Below, one piece after another: positions 17,004 through 26,600 of a stretch of 64,000 nucleotides of DNA. The translations under genes and the position numbers were made by a program. The stretch is from Streptomyces sp. TLI_235 (GTDB lineage Bacteria > Actinomycetota > Actinomycetes > Streptomycetales > Streptomycetaceae). Below the pieces are notes generated by a model that saw only the letters and a program-made list of their open reading frames with translations, made no database searches and had not been told where the DNA came from. Every line of letters begins with the position of its first letter. The stretch's first letter is position 1. Location: positions 1,798,001-1,862,000 of the forward strand of contig NSGV01000001.1 of the NCBI GenBank assembly GCA_002300355.1. The letters are read 5' to 3'.

Positions 17004-17765
17004 ATGTCGGAGTGGCTCGCCCTGGCGATCGCCATGGCGGCGTCCGTCCTGGTCGTGGTCGCCGTGGTGGTGATGCGCCAGCGACGGGTCGGGGAGAACG
17101 ACGACCCGTCGGAGACCCCGGACGTCATCGAGTACATCACCATGATGATCGGCGTGGTCTACGCGATCGTCCTCGGCCTCGCCATCGCCGGTGTCTGGGA
17201 GGCCCGCAGCGCCGCCCAGGACGAAGTGCTGAACGAGGCGCAGGCGCTGCACGAGGTGAGCGCCCGGGCCGAGGTGTACCCGGCCGACTTCCGGGCCCGG
17301 GTGCGCGGCGACGTGGACGCCTACGTGACCTTCGTGGTGGACACCGAGTGGCGGCACATGCGGGAGAACGGCGAGATCTCGCCGCGCGGCACCGAACTGC
17401 TCGCCAAGCTGCGGCAGGACGCCGCCTCGCGGACCCCGCAGTCGGACCTGGAGGCGCAGGTCTACCAGCCGATCATGGACCGGATCGCGGCCGCCGACGA
17501 GTCCCGGAACACCCGCGGCCAGAGCACCGGCCCGACCATGCCCGGCGTGGTGTGGTTCGGCCTCATCGTGGGCGCCGTGGTGACCGTCGGCATGGTGTTC
17601 GCGCTGCAGATCCGGCGCTCGCCGCGGGAGTTGATCCTGGCCGGCACCTTCAGCGCGCTGATCGCCTTCCTGCTGTTCCTGATCTGGGACTTCGACGATC
17701 CGTTCGGCCGGGGTGTCTCGGTCTCCACCCAGCCGTTCCTGGACCTCTTCCCGTCGCTGAACTGA
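17004..17765 (+). CDS. DUF4239 (bestrophin-like) membrane protein
   Basis: 253 residues from the ATG at 17004. Four membrane segments: MSEWLALAIAMAASVLVVVAVVVM, IEYITMMIGVVYAIVLGLAIAGVW, VWFGLIVGAVVTVGMVFALQI and LILAGTFSALIAFLLFLIW, separated by a long soluble helical loop (residues 75-165) with EARSAAQDEVLNEAQALHEV. This matches DUF4239, described as bestrophin-like and so possibly an anion channel, though function is unproven. It follows the His-Pro-rich gene by 68 bp and ends in a strong terminator before the convergent FAD monooxygenase. Confidence 0.85.
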   Translation: MSEWLALAIAMAASVLVVVAVVVMRQRRVGENDDPSETPDVIEYITMMIGVVYAIVLGLAIAGVWEARSAAQDEVLNEAQALHEVSARAEVYPADFRARVRGDVDAYVTFVVDTEWRHMRENGEISPRGTELLAKLRQDAASRTPQSDLEAQVYQPIMDRIAAADESRNTRGQSTGPTMPGVVWFGLIVGAVVTVGMVFALQIRRSPRELILAGTFSALIAFLLFLIWDFDDPFGRGVSVSTQPFLDLFPSLN

Positions 17766-17775
17766 CGCACGGAAC

Positions 17776-17818
17776 GACAGGGGGCTGGGCCGGGCGCGTC
17801 CCGGCCCACCCCCCTGTC
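17776..17818. terminator. Strong bidirectional terminator hairpin
   Basis: Arms 17776-17794 and 17800-17818 pair over 19 bp with one mismatch around a 5-nt loop, between the converging DUF4239 and FAD monooxygenase genes. Confidence 0.88.
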
Positions 17819-17821
17819 CGA

Positions 17822-18955
17822 TCAGTACGGCTTCACCAGCACGTGGGCGGCGCCGGGGATGCCGACCTTGAGGAGCTCGTCCTCGTCGGGCGTGGTCGGG
17901 GTGCCGGTCTCCTGCTTGAGGACGGCGCGGGACAGCGCCTGGACGAACATCGCGCGCGGGCGGCGGCGTTCCTCCCAGGCCTGCAGCGCGGCGGGCACCG
18001 AGTCGGCGGCGTCCAACTCCCGGGCGAGCACCAGCGCGTCCTCGACGGCCATCGCGGCGCCCTGCGCCAGGTGCGGGGTGGAGGCGTGCGCGGCGTCGCC
18101 GGCGAGCACCACCCGGCCGACGTGCCAGGGCTCCTCCACGGTGACCTGCGATATCCGCGAGTACACCACCGCCGCCGGGTCGGTGACCCGGGTCAGCGCC
18201 TCGGCGACCGGCCCGCCGAAGCCGGCGAGCCGCTCCGAGAGCTGCTCGTGGGCCCGCTCCGGGTCCGGACGGAAGTCCTCGGCCTCGGCGAACACCGAGC
18301 CCAGGTACATCAGTTCGTCGGTGATCGGGGTGAGCAGCGCCTTGGCGGCTAGGTTGCCGGTGCTCATCACCACACCCTGTACCTCGGGCTGCCGGGGCAG
18401 GGTGACCCGCCAGTTGGCGAAGCCGGTGTACTCGGGGCGGTAGCGGTCGCCGTAGAGGCGGGTGCGCAGCGGGGATCCGATGCCGTCGAAGCCGACCACG
18501 AGGTCCCAGCGGCCGGTGGAGCCGTCGGACAGGGTGACGTCCACGCCCTCGCCGTCGTCGGCGAGTTCGGTGATCGTGGTGCCGAAGCGGACGAGCGCGC
18601 CGGCCTCGGCCGCGGTCCTGCCGAGCACCTCGGCGAGCGCGGGGCGGGGGATGCCGTTGTTGGCGGGGGCGCCGTCCATCCGGGGCTGCGGGATCTTCGC
18701 CAGGGTGGTGCCGGACGGGTCGCAGATGGTGAGCACCTCCCACTCGAAGCCTGCCTTCAGGCAGTCCTCCAGGAGGCCGAGTTCGCGCATCACGTGCAGG
18801 GCGTTGGTGGGCTGGATGATGCCCACGCCGAGCGCGTCGAGCTGCTCGCGGAGTTCGGCGACCTCGACGGTGTGGCCGCGGCGGGCGAGCGCGACGGCGA
18901 GGCTGAGCCCGCCGATGCCGCCGCCGTGGACGAGGACGCGCAGGGGTGTTGCCAT
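17822..18955 (-). CDS. FAD-dependent monooxygenase downstream of the conservon
   Basis: 377 residues of class A flavin monooxygenase. The N-terminal dinucleotide motif is VLVHGGGIGGLSLAVALARRGHTVEVAE, the DG motif is DLVVGFDGIGSPLRTRLYG, and the second FAD motif is GRVVLAGDAAHASTPHLAQGAAMAVEDALVLA. The size and motifs fit the TetX/UbiH/salicylate-hydroxylase-like group acting on small ring substrates with NAD(P)H and O2. It starts 88 bp after cvnD on the same strand, separated by a 15-16-bp tandem repeat, so it could be co-transcribed with the conservon. Many conservons are followed by a cytochrome P450; here a flavin enzyme occupies that place. The substrate cannot be told. Confidence 0.85.
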   Translation of the reverse strand: MATPLRVLVHGGGIGGLSLAVALARRGHTVEVAELREQLDALGVGIIQPTNALHVMRELGLLEDCLKAGFEWEVLTICDPSGTTLAKIPQPRMDGAPANNGIPRPALAEVLGRTAAEAGALVRFGTTITELADDGEGVDVTLSDGSTGRWDLVVGFDGIGSPLRTRLYGDRYRPEYTGFANWRVTLPRQPEVQGVVMSTGNLAAKALLTPITDELMYLGSVFAEAEDFRPDPERAHEQLSERLAGFGGPVAEALTRVTDPAAVVYSRISQVTVEEPWHVGRVVLAGDAAHASTPHLAQGAAMAVEDALVLARELDAADSVPAALQAWEERRRPRAMFVQALSRAVLKQETGTPTTPDEDELLKVGIPGAAHVLVKPY

Positions 18956-18972
18956 GGTCTCTCCGTTGGTTC

Positions 18973-19027
18973 GGGGGACGGCGGGGACGGATGCCCGGGG
19001 GACGGGTGGCCCGGGGGACGGATGCCC
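18973..19027. repeat. 15-16-bp tandem repeat between cvnD and the monooxygenase gene
   Basis: About 3.5 units of the type GGGGGACGGATGCCC: a half unit at 18973, then units at 18982-18996, 18997-19012 (variant GGGGGACGGGTGGCCC) and 19013-19027. It fills most of the 88-bp intergenic gap and may affect read-through from the conservon. Confidence 0.75.
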
Positions 19028-19043
19028 GGGGCGGGGCGCGCGG

Positions 19044-19610
19044 TCAGCCGGCGACCGGCAGTGCCATCAGGTGGTCGACCAGGGCGAGCAGCACGTCCCG
19101 CCCGAAGGGCCGTTCCCGGACGTCGCCGACCAGCATCGGGACGTGCGGGTCGAGGTCGAGCGCGGCCCGGATCTCCCCCGCCGTCCGGGTGTCGGCCCCG
19201 TGGAAGCAGTTGATCGCGACCACGAACGGGATGCCCCGGCTCTCGAAGAAGTCGATCGAGGCGAAGCTGGTCTCCAGCCGGCGGGTGTCGGCGATGACGA
19301 CGCCGCCGAGCGCGCCGTTGACCAGGTCGTTCCACATGAACCAGAACCGCTCCTGGCCGGGTGTGCCGAAGAGGTACACGACCAGCTCAGGGCTGACGGT
19401 GATCCGGCCGAAGTCCAGGGCGACGGTCGTGGTGTCCTTCTGGTCGACGCCGGCCAGGTCGTCCACGCCGACGCTGGCGGTGGTGAGGTACTCCTCGGTG
19501 CGCAGCGGGGCGACCTCGCTGCACGCGCCGACCATGGTCGTCTTGCCGACGCCGAAGCCCCCGGCGATAAGGATCTTGACCGCGGCGGCGCCCGCCTGGG
19601 TGGTCGTCAT
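19044..19610 (-). CDS. cvnD: CvnD: conservon Ras/MglA-like GTPase
   Basis: 188 residues. P-loop GGFGVGKTTMV near residue 18, switch region TTASVGVDDLAGVDQKDTTTVALDFGRI, then YLFGTPGQERFWFMWNDLVNGA (the DxxG position is FGTPGQ) and the base-contact motif VAINCFHG in place of NKxD. These are the features of conservon GTPases (CvnD), small MglA/Arf-like proteins acting at the membrane with CvnA-C. It begins 2 bp before the cvnC stop, so the genes are coupled. Conservons tune development and antibiotic production in Streptomyces; this one carries no number because I cannot assign orthology. Confidence 0.93.
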   Translation of the reverse strand: MTTTQAGAAAVKILIAGGFGVGKTTMVGACSEVAPLRTEEYLTTASVGVDDLAGVDQKDTTTVALDFGRITVSPELVVYLFGTPGQERFWFMWNDLVNGALGGVVIADTRRLETSFASIDFFESRGIPFVVAINCFHGADTRTAGEIRAALDLDPHVPMLVGDVRERPFGRDVLLALVDHLMALPVAG

Positions 19611-19611
19611 C

Positions 19612-20016
19612 TCAGAGCCTCCTCAGTCCCTCACGTACGGCGGCCAGCAGGCCGCGGTCGGCGCCGCCCGCGGCCCGGGCCACCGAGATCGGGGCACGGG
19701 CCGTCAGGAGGCCCTGTTCGACGAGGTCGCCGAGCAGGATCTTGGTCACCGAGACCGGCAGGTCGAGGTCGGCGGCGACCTCGGCCACGGCGGCCGGCCT
19801 GCGGCACCGGTCGAGGATCATCCGGTGCTCGGGCTGGAGCCGGCCGGGCCGGACGGGCGCACCGTAGGCGTCGACCGGCTCCTGCACGGTGGTGAGCAGG
19901 GTGATGAGGGTGAAGTCGTCCCGCTCCGGCGCGGTGCGGCCGCGGGTGATGGTGTACGGGCGGACCATGCCGTCCGCGCCGTCGTCGCCCTCCTCCTCAT
20001 CCCAGTACGGGTTCAC
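19612..20016 (-). CDS. cvnC: CvnC: DUF742 conservon protein
   Basis: 134 residues from a GTG at 20016, chosen because it overlaps the cvnB stop as GTGA and begins the family's usual acidic N-terminus (MNPYWDEEEGDDGADGMVRPYTITRGRT). The rest is the DUF742 winged-helix-like core: LEPEHRMILDRC-type region, RRPAAVAEVAADLDLPVSVTKILLGDLVEQGLL. CvnC proteins interact with the other conservon products; DNA binding is not established. A longer upstream open frame to 20577 runs antiparallel to nothing useful and overlaps cvnB, so it was not chosen. Confidence 0.92.
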   Translation of the reverse strand: MNPYWDEEEGDDGADGMVRPYTITRGRTAPERDDFTLITLLTTVQEPVDAYGAPVRPGRLQPEHRMILDRCRRPAAVAEVAADLDLPVSVTKILLGDLVEQGLLTARAPISVARAAGGADRGLLAAVREGLRRL

Positions 20017-20450
20017 CCTCGCTGCCCGCTGCGGGCGGCGAACGCGTCGAACTCCCCGCGCTGCGGGGTGCTGAGCTTCTGGCCGACCTGCTGCACCAGG
20101 TTGTGCATGGCGAGCGACATGACCTCGGCGTCGACCTCCTGGGAGGCGATCACGGCGAGGTGGGTGCCCTGGCCGGCGGCGATGATGAACAGCCAGAGCT
20201 CGGCGAGTTCGACGATCACCTGGTGGACGGGGCCGCCGGCGAAGAGCTGGCCGACGCCGCGGGCGAGGCTCTGCTGGCCGGTGGCGACGGCGGCGAGGCG
20301 CTCGGCGTCGGAGCGGTCGATGGTGCGGGAGTGGCTCACCACGAGGCCGTCGTCGGAGAGCAGGACGGCGTGCCTCGTCCCGGTCACCGAGTCCACCAGG
20401 CCGTCCAGCAGCCAGTCGAGGTCCTGGTGGGTGGCGATTGTGCGCGTCAT
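20013..20450 (-). CDS. cvnB: CvnB: roadblock/LC7 conservon protein
   Basis: 145 residues starting MTRTIATHQDLDWLLDGLVDSVTGTRHAVLLSDDGLVV, the roadblock/LC7 beta-helix pattern, continuing ERLAAVATGQQSLARGVGQLF and LFIIAAGQGTHLAVIASQEVDAEVMSLAMHNLV. In conservons this protein is thought to act as the GTPase-activating or scaffold partner of CvnD, as MglB does for MglA. Its ATG overlaps the cvnA stop as ATGA, and its stop overlaps the cvnC GTG, so translation of the whole set is coupled. Confidence 0.93.
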   Translation of the reverse strand: MTRTIATHQDLDWLLDGLVDSVTGTRHAVLLSDDGLVVSHSRTIDRSDAERLAAVATGQQSLARGVGQLFAGGPVHQVIVELAELWLFIIAAGQGTHLAVIASQEVDAEVMSLAMHNLVQQVGQKLSTPQRGEFDAFAARSGQRG

Positions 20451-23203
20451 GACCGGTCTTCTCTCGTCGGGATGGTGTGGGTGTTCCAGGTGTCACCGGG
20501 GTGCCGCTCGCCGGGCTGTGCGCCGCCCGGCGGGACGGCGCCGGACCGCGCCTCCCGGGACCGCCGCTGGAACGCACCGATCGCCGCTCCGGCCCGTCGG
20601 GGGGCCGGCCGGAACAGCGGGTTCTCGTCCCAGCGCGGCGGCGCGGGGGCGGCCGGCGGGGTGGTCGGGTCGATCCGCAGCTCGTCCACCAGGCTGGCCT
20701 GGCGGACCCGGCGGGGCAGCGGCGGCTCGCCGCCGGGCGCCGCGGGAACGGGCGGCGGGAAGGACGCCCGGGCGGGGAAGGACACCTCGGCGGGGAAGGG
20801 CGCGGACACCGCGGGCACGGCCGGGTGGACCGGCACCGGGGGTGCGAGCTCGGCGGGTGCGGGCACCCGGCCGGGCCAGGAGACGGCGGTCACCGGCTCG
20901 GGGCGGTACGGCACGGGCAGCCCGTACGGGGCGGGCGTGCCCTCCACCGGTGCGGCGTAGTGCGGCGCGGCGGCGGGGAAGGGCTGCTCGTGGCCGGCGG
21001 CCGGGTACTCCTCCGCCTGCGCGGCGGGCTGCTCGTGCTGCGGGTGGTCGACCGGGGCGTACGGGTCGTCGACCGGCACGTAGGGGGCCTGCTCGGACAC
21101 CGGGTGGAGCCCTGGGGGTGCGTCCGCGGGGACGGACACCCCGGCCGGGGCCGGCGCTCCGGCGAGTGCTGTGACCCCGGCGAGTGCGCGGCCGCGCGAC
21201 CGGGTGGGCAGGCCGCCGGCGGCCTGCGGCGCCGGGACGGCGGTGGAGCGGGCCGTCGGGTCGGGGACGATCAGCTCGTCCGGGACGAGCACCACGGCGC
21301 GGGTGCCGCCGAAGGCGGACTGGCGGAACTCGACCCGCAGGCCGTGCTGGTCGGCGAGCCGGGCGATGACGTAGAAGCCGAGCCGGATGTCGTCGCCGCG
21401 GGCGAGCACGTCGGTCCGGGGCGGACGGGTCATCAGCCGGTTGGCCTCGTCGATCTGCTCCTCGTCCATGCCGAGGCCGCGGTCCTCGACCTCGATCGCG
21501 ACGCCGCGGCTGACCCGCCCGGCGCGGACCTCGACCGGGTTCGGCGGGCGGGAGAAGCCGAGCGCGTTCTCGATCAGCTCGGCGACCACGTGGGCGACCG
21601 GGCCGACGGCGCGCTCGGACAGCCAGGGGCTGCCGTCCAGGTCGATGACGACCCGGCGGTAGTCCTGCACCTCGCCCTGGGCGGCGCGCATCACGTCCAG
21701 CAGCGGGACGGGCCTGCGCCAGCGGCGGTGCGGGGTGCCGCCGGCGAGGATGACCAGGTTCTCCTCGTAGCGGCGCAGGCGCGCGGTGAGGTGGTCGAGG
21801 TCGAAGAGGCCCTCCAGGATCTCCGGGTCCTCGTGGCGGCGCTCCAGTTCGTCGAGCTTCTTGAGCTGCTGGCCGATGAGCAGCTGGGTGCGGCGGGCGA
21901 TCCGCTGCAGCAGGCGCTCGAAGCCGCGGTGCTGCTCGGCCTGGCCGACGGCGGCCTGCAGGGCGCTGGTCCGGGCCAGGTTGAACGCCTCGCCGAGCTT
22001 GGCGAGTTCGTCCTCGGTACGGGCCCAGGGGTCGCGTTCGATCGCCTTGGCGTGCTCCTCGACGTCGATCTGTTCGCCGCTGCCGAGCCGTTCGACGACC
22101 TGGGGCAGGGCGTTCTCCAGCTCCTCGGCCTGCTGCTGGAGCCGGCCGATCCGGCGGCGCAGGGTGCGGGTGAGCCGCCAGCTGGTGAGGGCGACGGCGA
22201 CGACCGCGATCAGGCCGACGACGGTGGTGAGGAGGAGGCGGACCGCCAGGGCGATGATGCTGCCCTTGCCCTCCTCGACGACGAGCTGGGTGCGGTGCTC
22301 CAGCAGGTCGACGAGTTCGGGTGTGAGGGTGTCGATCGACTGCCGCCAGGCGTCCCGGTCGAGACCGAGGGCGATCCGGCCGCTGCGGTCGGGCTCGGTG
22401 GGCTTCAGCAGTTCCTGCTCGGCGCGGGTCTTGGCCTGCCAGGCGGGGCTGCCGGCGATCCGCTGCCACATCGCGCCCTCGTCGGCGGGCAGGTAGGGGG
22501 CGACCTTGGTGCCGAACTGGAAGTCCTGCTCGGAGACGGCCTGCCGGAGCTGCTGGAAGTCCTCGGCGCCGAGCGTGCCGCTCGGCCAGCCGCGGGCCAG
22601 CAGCGCGTCCGAGCGGGAGATCATCTCCTTGCCCCAGAACAGGTCGACGAGTGGCTGGGAGATCGTGGTGATCCGGCCGTTGTCGACGTGGCTGAGCGAG
22701 GCGAACAGCCGCAGGTCGACCGCGATCAGGTCGGTGTAGTAGCGGTAGACCGCGGCCTGCTGCTGCTCGCTGCCGCTGTCGACCAGCGCGCGCTGGGCGG
22801 GCAGCTGGTTGATGGCCTGCCGGGCCTGCCGGACGGCCTCCCGGACCTCGGTCGGCGCGTCGTCCGCGGCGACGTCGGAGAGCTTCTGGAACTCGCGGAC
22901 GGCGTCGTCGGTCTTGGCGCGCTGGGTGCGCAGCGCGTCGCCGACCCCGCTGTGCGTGGCGAGGACATCGGCGCTCAGGCGCCGCTCCTCCTGCAGGTTG
23001 TAGTAGACGATGTTGGACGGCTGGCCCGCCTTCTGCGCGAGCAGGCCCTGGGCGGCCTGGCGCTGGAAGTCGAGCAGGAGCTGTCCGCTGGTGACGGCCC
23101 ACAGGGCGGCCAGCGCCACTCCGGGAACGATCGCCAGCACGAGCAGGGTCGCGCGGAGCGACAGCCGGCCCGTGATGATCCGCCGTGACGCGCGCGTGCG
23201 CAG
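20447..23203 (-). CDS. cvnA: CvnA: conservon sensor histidine kinase
   Basis: About 918 residues if translation starts at the CTG at 23203; other starts are discussed below. First membrane helix LLVLAIVPGVALAALWAV, a long extracytoplasmic sensor region resembling nitrate/nitrite-sensing (NIT) domains (IVYYNLQEERRLSADVLATHSG), second helix LLLTTVVGLIAVVAVALTSW near residue 320, HAMP-like coil, then an HATPase domain with VAELIENALGFSRPPNPVEVRAG (N box), EVEDRGLGMDEEQ and RLGFYVIARLADQHGLRVEF. No clear phospho-accepting histidine segment is seen, as in other CvnA proteins. The last 230 residues are Pro/Ala-rich. The reading frame upstream of GTG 23140 encodes a natural LRTRASRRIITGRLSLRATLL lead-in, so the true start is upstream; AAGGAG precedes a CTG in frame, while the ATG at 23208 is out of frame. 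Confidence 0.9.
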   Translation of the reverse strand: MRTRASRRIITGRLSLRATLLVLAIVPGVALAALWAVTSGQLLLDFQRQAAQGLLAQKAGQPSNIVYYNLQEERRLSADVLATHSGVGDALRTQRAKTDDAVREFQKLSDVAADDAPTEVREAVRQARQAINQLPAQRALVDSGSEQQQAAVYRYYTDLIAVDLRLFASLSHVDNGRITTISQPLVDLFWGKEMISRSDALLARGWPSGTLGAEDFQQLRQAVSEQDFQFGTKVAPYLPADEGAMWQRIAGSPAWQAKTRAEQELLKPTEPDRSGRIALGLDRDAWRQSIDTLTPELVDLLEHRTQLVVEEGKGSIIALAVRLLLTTVVGLIAVVAVALTSWRLTRTLRRRIGRLQQQAEELENALPQVVERLGSGEQIDVEEHAKAIERDPWARTEDELAKLGEAFNLARTSALQAAVGQAEQHRGFERLLQRIARRTQLLIGQQLKKLDELERRHEDPEILEGLFDLDHLTARLRRYEENLVILAGGTPHRRWRRPVPLLDVMRAAQGEVQDYRRVVIDLDGSPWLSERAVGPVAHVVAELIENALGFSRPPNPVEVRAGRVSRGVAIEVEDRGLGMDEEQIDEANRLMTRPPRTDVLARGDDIRLGFYVIARLADQHGLRVEFRQSAFGGTRAVVLVPDELIVPDPTARSTAVPAPQAAGGLPTRSRGRALAGVTALAGAPAPAGVSVPADAPPGLHPVSEQAPYVPVDDPYAPVDHPQHEQPAAQAEEYPAAGHEQPFPAAAPHYAAPVEGTPAPYGLPVPYRPEPVTAVSWPGRVPAPAELAPPVPVHPAVPAVSAPFPAEVSFPARASFPPPVPAAPGGEPPLPRRVRQASLVDELRIDPTTPPAAPAPPRWDENPLFRPAPRRAGAAIGAFQRRSREARSGAVPPGGAQPGERHPGDTWNTHTIPTREDRS

Positions 23204-23645
23204 GGCATTCTCCTTGGAGATGACGCCAGTCGTTCGGAACTGGTCGAATCTGATAAGGACTCTGACGGATGGATATTAGCCGCACCGTATAACGACAAGG
23301 AAAGTCGCCATGTCGTCCTGGCGCGCGAACGGCGCCGCAACAGTGCCCGAACATCCGCCCCGACCAGGCGCGATGACGCACCGTGGGGTCCAACGGCCCG
23401 ATGTTCGGCGGCTCTTCGCGCGACGCCTGGTCCGACCTGCGCGAACTGCCCGGTAGGGAACCGAAACTGGAGCAAGACCCCCGCCGGACAAGGCCCGCGA
23501 ACCATCCGTCATGGCCGCCGGCCGAGCCGCTCGGAGTCTAACGGTCCACTTGTCACAAGGTGAGGTGATCCTGTCAGAAAGCCCGAGAAATCGAATCTGC
23601 GCGGTCGGAATCGCCCCGAACGCTCCGCGAATCTCCCAGAATGAA
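23204..23645 (-). promoter_or_regulatory. Upstream region of cvnA (442 bp without a gene)
   Basis: This gap separates the orphan giant gene's 3' end from cvnA. It is richer in A/T than its surroundings between 23220 and 23330, where TAATAT (23273-23278, minus strand) is a possible -10 box, but no -35 at 16-19 bp is convincing. At its far end TGAATC-AGC-GATTCA (23642-23656) forms a short hairpin overlapping the giant gene's stop codon. I see no coding sequence in it. Confidence 0.4.
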
Positions 23646-26600
23646 TCAGCGATTCACATGATCGACCGCGAGGACCGCCCACCCCTCGGCGAACATCTCG
23701 TGCAACGGCCTCGTCGGCAGCAGCCGAAGGAAGGGCCCCTCCACCTCCTTGCGGAACTCCCGCCCGGCCAGGTGGCCGGCCAGCTTGGCCGTCTCCAGCG
23801 GCAGTTCCGGCGCCTTGAGCTCCGTCCACGGCCCCGGGACGAAGGCCGTCCGGCCGGCCCGCGGCCGCTTGCCGGTCTCCACCAGCCCGGCCGCCGCCAG
23901 CTCCTCCTGGGCGGCACGGTGTCGGGCCGGCGACCAGCCGTTCCAGCGGCGGACGTTCCGGTCGGTGGGGCGGGCGAGGACGAGCAGCTGCAGCAGCAGG
24001 GCGGCCGCGTCCGGGCCGGTGCCGAGCGCACCGGCAGCCTCGGCCACCGTCTCCGCCGCGCTCAGCGCCGGGTCGGCCTCGTAGCGGCCCGCGGGCACCG
24101 GGGTGTCGGCGGCGCGGGCCGCCATCCGGTCCAGGCCGCCGCCGGCGAGGAGCAGGTCGACCCCGCGCAGCCGGCGCAGCAGCTCGTCCTGGCCGTGCTC
24201 CGCGCAGTAGTCCTCCAGGCGCCGGCGGGCCGCCGGATCGGCCAGCCGGGCCGGCCGCAGGAAGACCGACCCGTACCCGGCCCGGGGCACCAGCACCAGG
24301 CCGTCGTCGAACAGCGAGGTCGGCTCGCCGCCGCGCGCCGGGTCGGCGAGCGGCACCGGCAGCGTGGCCGGGCCGAACACCGCGGCCCGTTGCTCCTCGC
24401 CGCCGGGCAGCCGGTGGATCCCGAGCGGGACGATCAGGTCCCCGTCGGCCAGCCGGGCGCGCAGCCGGTCGCAGTGCTCGGCCGCGCGGGCGGCCGCCGG
24501 GTCGCCGACCGGACGCATCGTCAGCGCCCACACCAGGGCGGCGGCCTCCGCGGCGAACTGGTGGCGGCCCCCGGCGAACCAGCCGGGGCCCGGACCGCCG
24601 TTCGGGGCGGCGGTGTGCAGCAGCACCGACCCGTACGAGGTCGCCGCGAGGACCTGGCGGCGGACCGCGGTCTCCTCGGTGGCGCCCGGCGGCGAGCAGA
24701 GCATCCGCAGCCACGGCTCCGGCAGCCCGGTCTCCTGCTCCAGCTCGCGGGCGGCCTCCTCGTCCAGCGGCAGGTCGACGCCGACCAGCCGGGCCCACAC
24801 CTCGGCCGCCCGGACGGCGGCCGCCACCGTGCCGCCCGGCTGCCAGAGCTCCGCCGGGTCGTCCGGGACGGCTGCGGCGAGCAGCTCCAGCCGCCCCTCG
24901 GCGCCGAGCCGGTGCAGCACGGTCTGCAGCGCCCTGGCGTCCCGGTCGGTCGCGCCGTACGGCTTCGACGTGAGCATCCGGCGCCAGGCGTCGTGGTCGG
25001 CGCGCTCGGGCAGCCCGTCCAGCACCAGCAGGGCGGTGGCCCGGCGGGCGCCGGTGCGGGCGACGAAGGCGTCCACCGCCTCCGGGCCGGGCCGGACCGG
25101 GCCGTGCGCCGCGAGCAGGTCGAGCAGCCGGGCGAGCCGGCCGGCGTCGTCCCGCGCGACCGAGAGCTCCCGCAGCTCCCCGGCGCCCTCCGGCGCCGGG
25201 TCGCCGGCCGGCTGGACGAATCGGTGCTCCAGGGCGGGGTCGAGCGGCCGTGCCGGGTCCGGGGCGAGCCGGCTCAGGGCGTCGGTGTGCACCGCCGGCA
25301 CCCGGCCGCCGGCGGCCTGCCGGGCGGTGAGCGCGGCACCGGTGGCCTCGCCGAGCCGCCAGCGGCTGCCCGCCGCCGCGAACGGCTGCTGCGACCAGCA
25401 GCGCAGCAGTTCGGCGAGGGCCGGCCGGTCCTCCTCTGCGGTGGCGGCGGTGACCAGCCGCCAGGCGGCGGCGTCGATCCTGCCGAGCAGCGGCGTCCAG
25501 TCGCGGGCCCGGGCCGGCGGGCTGAGCCGGCGCTCCGGCTCGCCGAGCCGCCCGGCCAGGTGCGCGCCGTCGGCGGCCAGCGCGGTCAGCGTGGCCGGCT
25601 GCGGCGAGGGCGGCTCGGCCCGGTAGTAGGAGGGCACGTCGAGCAGGCCGCGCAGGGCGGACAGCAGCCGGACGTCCGAGGTCTCCGCGAGCGGCACCAG
25701 CCGGCCCGAGCGGACGGCGGCCACCCGGGCGGACAGCTCCTCGCGGCGGCGGAGCAGGGCCCGGGCGGCCCGCACCGTACGGGCCACCCCGTCGGCGATC
25801 CGCCGGTCCGTCACCTCCGGAAGCAGCCGGGCGATCCCGGCGGCGAGCCCGTCCCCGTCGAGGCCGGCCCCGTCGGCGGCGGCGGTCAGCAGCGCGGCGG
25901 CGCTCTCCGGTCCGGCCGCGCGGAGTGCGCGCGAGGAGGCCCGGTGGCGGGGCGTCAGGAAGTGCCAGAACGGCGGCGGGGGCAGCACCGGCAGGTCCGC
26001 GCCGGCCCGCCAGAGCAGTGAGCCGTCCCCGGCGTCGTGGCAGTGCGGGTTCCGCTCGTCGGCGAGCACGCACTCCGCGCCGCCCTCGGGCATCCGGACG
26101 ACCGCCCAGGGCCTGCGGACCGGCTCGGAGCGGAACTCGGCCGTCCGGCCGTCGGCGCCCTCCAGCCGGTAGCGCCGTCCGCGGACGCCCGGCTCCGCCC
26201 GCCGCAGCACCCGGAATCCGGCCAGCCCCGCGCGGTGGCCGAGCGGCGAGGCGTCGGCGTCCGCGTCCGGCGGCAGCGCGACCAGCGAGACCTCGTCGAG
26301 TTCGTGCCCCTCGGGGACGGGGGCAGCGGCGAACGCGGGCGGCTCGGACCCGGCGGTGCGCGCCCCGGTGACCGGGTCGAGCCGGGCCCAGCCGTCCTTG
26401 CCGTGCGCCCCGCCGCACCACACGGCGGTGCCGTCGGAGAGCTGGCGGTGGGCGGCCACGCCCTCCCGGTCCCCGGGGCGCAGGATCCGCTCCCCGTCGA
26501 ACCGGCCGGCGCCGTCAGCGGTCTCGAACTGGCAGGCGGTCGGCGACCAGGGGTTCAGGCCGACCACCGTCCCGGGCTCGAAGACCTCGTCCGGCCGGCT

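Noticed and set aside
20477..23188. A 903-residue plus-strand frame over cvnA
   Set aside because: It is a Gly/Val/Asp-rich antisense shadow with no family signature, while the opposite frame encodes an obvious CvnA kinase.
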